DNA of 64,000 nt from NCBI RefSeq assembly GCF_001653235.2, contig NC_035791.1:4340001-4404000 (forward strand), given 5' to 3'. Shown here piece by piece: positions 58,186-64,000 of this stretch (position 1 is its first letter; each line of letters begins with the position of its first letter). Position numbers and translations under genes: made by a program. The notes under the pieces were generated by a model. It did no database searches and was not told the origin of the DNA. It saw nothing but the letters and a program-made list of their open reading frames with translations. This DNA is from Pochonia chlamydosporia 170. Taxonomy: Eukaryota; Ascomycota; Sordariomycetes; Hypocreales; Clavicipitaceae.

Positions 58186-61100
58186 TTCCGGCTACATCTT
58201 CCGTTAGGTCATGTAGTTCTAATGAAACCGAAGTACCCGATGATGTATCACTCGAGCCAAGCTCGAGAGATGGTGATCGAAATGACTCCCCCACAGAGCT
58301 CCCTAATATTAGGGAGAAGATCTCTGCTGCGGCTCTGCAAGCCGCTTCCCAGCAACAACCTGAGGACACTTCACAGCAAGGCATTGTGTGTGACAATGAG
58401 GCAAGCGAAACCTCCTCTACTGCGGTCATGTCCCCTCGAGCCTACCAGCTGGAGATGCTCGATCAGAGCCTGAAGCAAAATGCTATTGTTGTCGTAAGCT
58501 TGTCCAAAATCATCTTGCCCACCTAAGAACGCGTATTTTAACCGCTTTTTGTTGCTTAGATGGACACGGGAAGTGGCAAGACTCAAGTGTAAGTCGTCTA
58601 TTTCCTTGACGTTCTTGTTACCTAACAACCTTCCTAAAACGATCACAATTTCTAACAATGCTTCATCAAGTGCCGTGCTACGCATCAAAGCCGAGTTAGA
58701 TCGATCCAATCCCGATAAGGTATTACCAGATTTGGAATTATATGCTCGATTGATTTTTCTTTCTAATAAAACTCTAGATAATATGGTTTCTCGCTCCAAC
58801 GGTGGCCTTGTGCGGCCAGCAATTCGATGTTATTCGGTTGCAAGCAGCCTCAATACCGATGAAACTTCTGACTGGCAACGACCAAGTCGATACATGGTCA
58901 GCCGATATCTGGGATACCATTTTAGACGGTGTGCGAATTGTGGTGTCGACCTATCAGGTCCTCCTTGATGCCCTTTGTCACGCATTTATCAGCATCGACC
59001 AGCTTGCCCTGATTGTGTTTGATGAAGGTTAGCCAGAAAGCCATGCCTATCGACCGCGTTGCGAAATATTAACATCGTCTTAGCACATAACTGTGTAGGG
59101 AAGCACCCGGGAAGCAAAATCATGACCGATTTCTACCACAATAATAAACAGAACGCCCGTCACATTCCATCAATTCTCGGAATTACAGCGACCCCGAGTA
59201 TATCGGAGGATTTGGAGAGCATGGAGACTCTGGAGGCAATACTGGATGCAAAGTGCGTTTCGCCTACTAGGCATCGGGAAGAGCTTCTAAAATGCGTCAA
59301 ACGGCCTCAAATATTCACCATTGCCTATGACGCTCATCCGCCACTACCTCACACCAAATCAATGCAGCGCTTGCAAAACGAGTTTCTAAATCTCGACATC
59401 ACAAAAGACCCGTATGTCTTGAGGCTCCAGGAAGACCCTACGCCGCGAAACCATCGAGCACTAGTCCAAGCTATTGAAAAGTATGATACTTTTGTACAAA
59501 GACAGATCAAGAGTCTGTGGGTACGCAGCGTTGAGATCTTGCAACAACTGGGACCTTGGGCTGCGGATTTGTACGTTTGGAAATCTGCCACTGCCTTTCT
59601 CGCTCGCCAAGACGCGGCGGGTGAATTCGGCGACTGGCTTGATGCTGAGAATCGATATTTGGCGGACTTCCTTCGTCGTATCTCGCCTGTTCCCCCGACT
59701 CCAATGCCACAGAGTGGCAACGACGTGTCTGAGAAGGCTACTGCACTTGTCAGAGAACTCGTGTTGGTAGAAGAGCCAATAGTTTGCCTGATTTTCGTCA
59801 AGGAAAGGGCAACTGCAAGCGTCCTCTGTGAATTATTGACCGCGTGCCCACGCATCGTGGAGAAGCATCGAATTGGATCCATGATTGGTACATCAAACTA
59901 CCAAAGCAGAAAAAACACTCTGTCCGAGCTTATCGGACAGCGTAACGATCCAATGTCGGCCTTGCAAAACTTTAGGTCAGGCAAAATCAATATTCTCGTT
60001 GCTACGTCTGTCCTGGAGGAAGGGATTGACGTGCCAGCGTGCAATATGGTTATTTGCTTTGACCATCCACAGACGCCCAAGTCTTTTATACAACGTCGCG
60101 GAAGGGCTAGGATGAAAGAATCCAAACTGATGCTGCTTACCGAATATTCCTCGTCGGTTATTGGCAAGTGGGAGGCTCTAGAGGAGACTATGAAGGCTAT
60201 ACATCAAGACACGCAGCGTGAAATTCGCATAATGCAAAGCCTTGAGGACTCAGAAGAGTCGTCTCCAACGTTCATGGAAGTGGAATCCACTGGGGCTAGA
60301 CTCGACTTTGACAATGCCAAATCACATTTAGAGCATTTCTGCAGAGTCTTGTCACAAGGCGAGTTTGTTGACAGCCGGCCAGACTATATAATTCACCGCC
60401 ATGAGGAGTGGGACTTAGATCCGAAGCCGACGCTTAGCGCAACTGTGCTTCTTCCATCATTTGTTCCCAACGAACTGCGACAAATTGATAGCAAATTTAG
60501 TTGGCGTTCGGAAAAGAATGCAACCAAAGATGCTGCATTTCAGGCCTACCAAGCTCTATACGAGGCCGGACTTGTGAACGAGCATTTGCTGCCTTTTAAG
60601 TACGAGGATATTCCTGGGGTGGATGTCAGAGCACCAGAAGTTGAAGTAGAGCCATTGTTCAACCCTTGGTATGAGGTTACGAGAGCCTGGAAAGAAGAAA
60701 ACCGAGTATGGCTCTACACTCTCACATCCTCGGACGACACCCACGGAGAGTCCGAGTACAACTTGCTTTTGCCGGTGAAACTCGATCAACTTCGAAACAT
60801 CCACATATATGTCAACAGCAATACTGCTTGTGAACTTCGCTTTGACTCTCACCGCCTTATCTCTGCCATTGAGGCTGCTTGTTTGCCAGACCACACTTCG
60901 GCTTTGTTGGCACTTCCGTTTGCACATCGTTGGCCAGTTGAAGACAAACAGCATGTCATCCGAGTTTGGGCCAAGAGTACCTCCCTCACATTGCATGGGA
61001 TTGGCGGCAAAACTTTCGATCCAAACAACAGTGACGATACTGGAGGAAGGTACCTAATTCGGGATGAGTCCAAAAGCCCGTTTCACTATGTCGGCGTTTT

Positions 61101-62857
61101 ACAAACTAAGCCTGCTCCTGAGGATGTCCAGAGCACCTTCTTTGATTACGACAACGCTCCTGTGGACGTACCATATGTGATTGTCAAGCGGTGGACCAAG
61201 CGCGCTGATTTCTTGCACCCTCTTCCGCCAGAGGCTCCTCCTGTGTCAACCACGAAGCCATACCCTCGAGTCATTCCATTGCCTTGGGCAACAGTGGACG
61301 ACATGCCTCTGAAGTTTGCACAATTTGGAATGTTTCTTCCGTCTATACTACATGAGTTAGAGGTCACATTGATTGCGAAGGAGCTGTCAACAACACTGTT
61401 GAGGAACGTCAATATCACTGAGCTTCAACTTGTTCGAGAAGCCATCAGCTCACGGAGCGCGGTAGAGCCTGTCAACTATGAACGACTTGAGTTCCTTGGA
61501 GACTCGATTCTCAAATACTGCGCGGCTATTCAGGTCTCGGCTATTCGTAAGTGTAGTGACCCCTAAATAATACGTAAGAGCACCAACTAACAAGGCTTGG
61601 GCAGACCCGGAGTGGCCAGAAGGATACTTGTCGTTCTTCAAAGACCGCCTGGTGAGCAACTCCCGGCTCTCTAGAGCAGCCATAGACCTAGGTCTCGGCA
61701 AGTTCATTCTCACAAAATCCTTTACGGGTCAAAAGTGGCGACCAATGTATCTGAGCAATTACGCTGGAGACGGAGACAGAGACAAAGTACCACCTAGGAA
61801 GGTGTCAACGAAGACTCTGGCCGATGTAGTAGAAGCTCTCATCGGTGCATCGTTCGTCGACGGAGGTATAACGAAAGCGCAAAATTGCATCTCAATGTTC
61901 GTTAACGATATAAAGTGGAAGGATGTCAGTGCCAATCGGGAGCTGTTTTTCAAGATGGCACGAGATCAAGATGTTCTCCCAGCAGAACTCAAGCCTCTTG
62001 AACAGTTGATTGGTTATGAGTTTAACAAGAAGTCACTGCTTATTGAAGCCATGACGCACCCGTCTTGCATGTTTGACCATAGCAGGCGGTCGTACGAGCA
62101 CCTTGAATTCATTGGCGACGCCATCTTGGATTTCATAATTGTACGAAAGATGTTTTCGGTTAGACCTCCCTTGCCTCATCATCAAATGCACTTGCTGAAG
62201 ACGGCAATGGTAAACGGAGACTTTTTAGCCTTTATATCTCTGGAATACAGCATGCCGCGGACAGAAACGACAGTGACTTCCGACTTGCGGGTAGTTGACG
62301 AGGAAACGACTCCATTATCGCTATGGACTTTTATGAGGCATTCCTCAGAGCCCATTGGTATTGAACAAGCTGTCACGGCGAAGCGATACGAAGCATTCCG
62401 CAGTGAGTTGCTGGAGGCGCTCCATCACGGCTCCCATTACCCTTGGGCCCTTCTTGCCAGACTGCAGACCAAGAAGTTCTTCTCGGACGTTTTCGAGTCC
62501 TTGCTTGGTGCTGTCTGGGTTGACTCGGGTTCAATTGAGGTTTGCGAGTCCATGCTCCAGAGGTTCGGGGTTTTGGCGATTCTTGATCGCCTACTTAAGG
62601 ACAAAGTCCAGGTCCAGCATCCCAAAGAAGTGTTGGGCAAACTTGCCGTTACTCAAACCGTCACGTATGATATTGATGTACAGGAGACGCCAGACGGTGA
62701 AAAGGCATTTACATGTCGAGTATTGGTGGGTCAACGGGTTATTACGGAGGTTTTGGATGGTGTGAACAAGGAGGAAGTCAAGACGAAAGCGGCCGAGGAG
62801 GCAATCAAGATTTTGAGCAGAGAACGGGATGAAGCAACAGCGCAAGCGAAGCGTTGA
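58182..62857 (+). CDS. dcl2: Dicer-like protein 2
   Basis: Cuts double-stranded RNA into small RNAs in quelling and antiviral defence. Six exons, 58182-58493, 58560-58588, 58671-58719, 58778-59027, 59084-61546 and 61605-62857, give 1451 aa. Domain order: DExD/H helicase with MDTGSGKTQV (Lys111) and VFDEAHNC (212-215); helicase C with SVLEEGIDVP and FIQRRGRARM; Dicer dimerisation domain about 620-715; RNase IIIa with NYERLEFLGDS (about 1011-1021) and TLADVVEALIGASF; RNase IIIb with YEHLEFIGDAILDF (about 1198-1211) and VFESLLGAVWVD; and a C-terminal double-stranded-RNA-binding segment about 1375-1445. No PAZ domain is recognisable, as in many fungal Dicers. Catalytic Glu/Asp pairs look intact in both RNase III domains. 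Length and the helicase motifs favour Dcl2 over Dcl1. Confidence 0.94.
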
Positions 62858-63088
62858 AATTTTATGGGAATTTTGTGGAGAGATATACGACATGATGCTT
62901 ATGAACGAGACACGATTTCATTTTTGCTTATTGATTTTTGAGCGAAACTATAGATCTGACGTGGTAGCTTGGAGTTGATATGGTTGAAGGAGCAAGCAGG
63001 TAGATTGCATAGTGACAATAGTGGTTCTTGAGCATCAATAACATCTACAACTTTGACAGCACATCTATTTTCTAATGTGTACCGTATT

Positions 63089-63954
63089 CTATGAATGATT
63101 TTTCAGTTCACCAATCACAATATTTACCATCCACTCCAACACATGCTCCATGTCAGCATCTACTGGCGCTTCTTTCAACACCTTGATGCCCAAGTCATCC
63201 AACACACCTTCTTTGAAAGTGCCTTCCACATCACCACCCTCAAACATCCAAGCATGCTCTTCTACATAATTTGGCCACACAATCTTGTCCACATAGCCAG
63301 GAGGATCCGTCCAGAACCCCTCAATAGTGACGTACCCGTCACGAGCTTCTCGTCTAGCTTTCGCCTTGGCATACGACGCCCTCACAAATAATTTGACATC
63401 AAGGTTCGACTGAATAGCCTGCATGGAAGGCGAATACAACAGAAAGCCGTCGAGGAGACATAACCGTAGATCTCTACCGTGCAGGGGGTGAGAAGAGGAG
63501 AGGGCGTCGGATACCTTGCGTTTGAGTGCGGTGATTGTTGATTCCGGGATGGGGCACTTTCCGACCGAGTTTTGGTCTTCTTTCGAGTCCAGGGTTGGCT
63601 GTACGGTTGTTAGGATTTCAGTTTTCATACGGTCAGGAGGATATTTGGTGTGGCAAGTACCGGAAATGAAGCGTGTTGTCGAATGTAAGAAAGAGCTTCG
63701 GCCATGCCGGGGATATCTAGAGCCCCGGCGCAGTCCCAATCCAACAAGCCATCTTTTACAGGCAATCTACATGATTTTAGCGGTGATTTTGTGATGATGT
63801 GTTGTTTTTTGGTGACAAACTCTGGCTCTGGCTTATAAAAGTCATCTTCATGCAGGATGAATGTGTTTGGGAAGATGTCACGGAGGAGACGGGCGAGAGT
63901 GGTTTTGCCGCTGGAGGACGGCCCCGAAATGCCTATTATGAGAGATTTGGTCAT
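63089..63954 (-). CDS. nrk1: Nicotinamide riboside kinase
   Basis: Phosphorylates nicotinamide riboside to NMN in NAD salvage. Three exons, 63821-63954, 63661-63766 and 63089-63598, give 249 aa. The P-loop GPSSSGKT is at 11-18, with HEDDFYKPE following. Removing the first intron (54 nt, gtttgt donor) joins this to LPVKDGLLDWDC, the expected nucleoside-binding segment. Because that intron is a multiple of three without a stop, an unspliced reading stays open and would add 18 residues. LCLLDGFLLYSP (Walker-B-like) and WTDPPGYVDKIVWPNYVEEH near the end are characteristic. It converges with dcl2, with about 230 bp between stops. Confidence 0.9.
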
Positions 63955-64000
63955 TGGGACGATGTGCTTCTTATATGTCCGACTCGCTTGCTGGAATTAT

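Overview
The window looks like nuclear chromosomal DNA from a filamentous ascomycete, most likely a Sordariomycete and probably Hypocreales. The evidence is short (about 50-270 nt) GT-AG introns with CTAAC-type branch points and a wholly Pezizomycotina-like gene set: an Ime2-type kinase, Dicer-like 2, an Stc1-domain protein, fungal GT34 and DUF7514-like proteins. Long intergenic stretches also carry TACGGAGTA and TAGGTACCTA palindromes. The taxon is inferred, not proven. I recognised no tRNA, rRNA, CRISPR array or intact transposon.

I support 18 protein-coding genes; most are spliced, and their exons were joined by matching reading phase. Left part (1-21 kb): a Utp12-domain nucleolar protein, the double-bromodomain/NET protein Bdf1, a DUF4743-type Nudix hydrolase, an orphan 631-aa protein, a beta-lactamase-fold serine hydrolase, a SET-domain methyltransferase of the Rubisco LSMT/SETD6 type, an NmrA-like NAD(P)-binding protein and an HSPA12-like Hsp70 relative.

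Middle part (21-45 kb): the Ime2-like kinase, then about 7.3 kb with no gene I can support. After it come a six-exon Stc1-domain protein, a mitochondrial pyruvate/branched-chain dehydrogenase kinase, an uncharacterised coiled-coil protein and a DUF7514-like protein with an Arg/Ser-rich tail.

Right part (45-64 kb): sphingosine-1-phosphate lyase (its first exon, 265 nt upstream, was recovered), a GT34 Golgi mannosyl/galactosyltransferase, a RING-CH membrane protein, proteasome subunit alpha-2, an RCC1-repeat protein, Dicer-like 2 and nicotinamide riboside kinase.

There is no obvious biosynthetic cluster; most genes are housekeeping. Two genes, the Stc1-domain protein and Dicer-like 2, belong to families that act in RNA silencing and heterochromatin. 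The most unusual signals are a diverged dispersed repeat (three gapless 70-nt copies plus a partial one), an upstream ORF whose stop overlaps the Dicer-like 2 start codon, and the long motif-rich gap upstream of the Ime2-like kinase.
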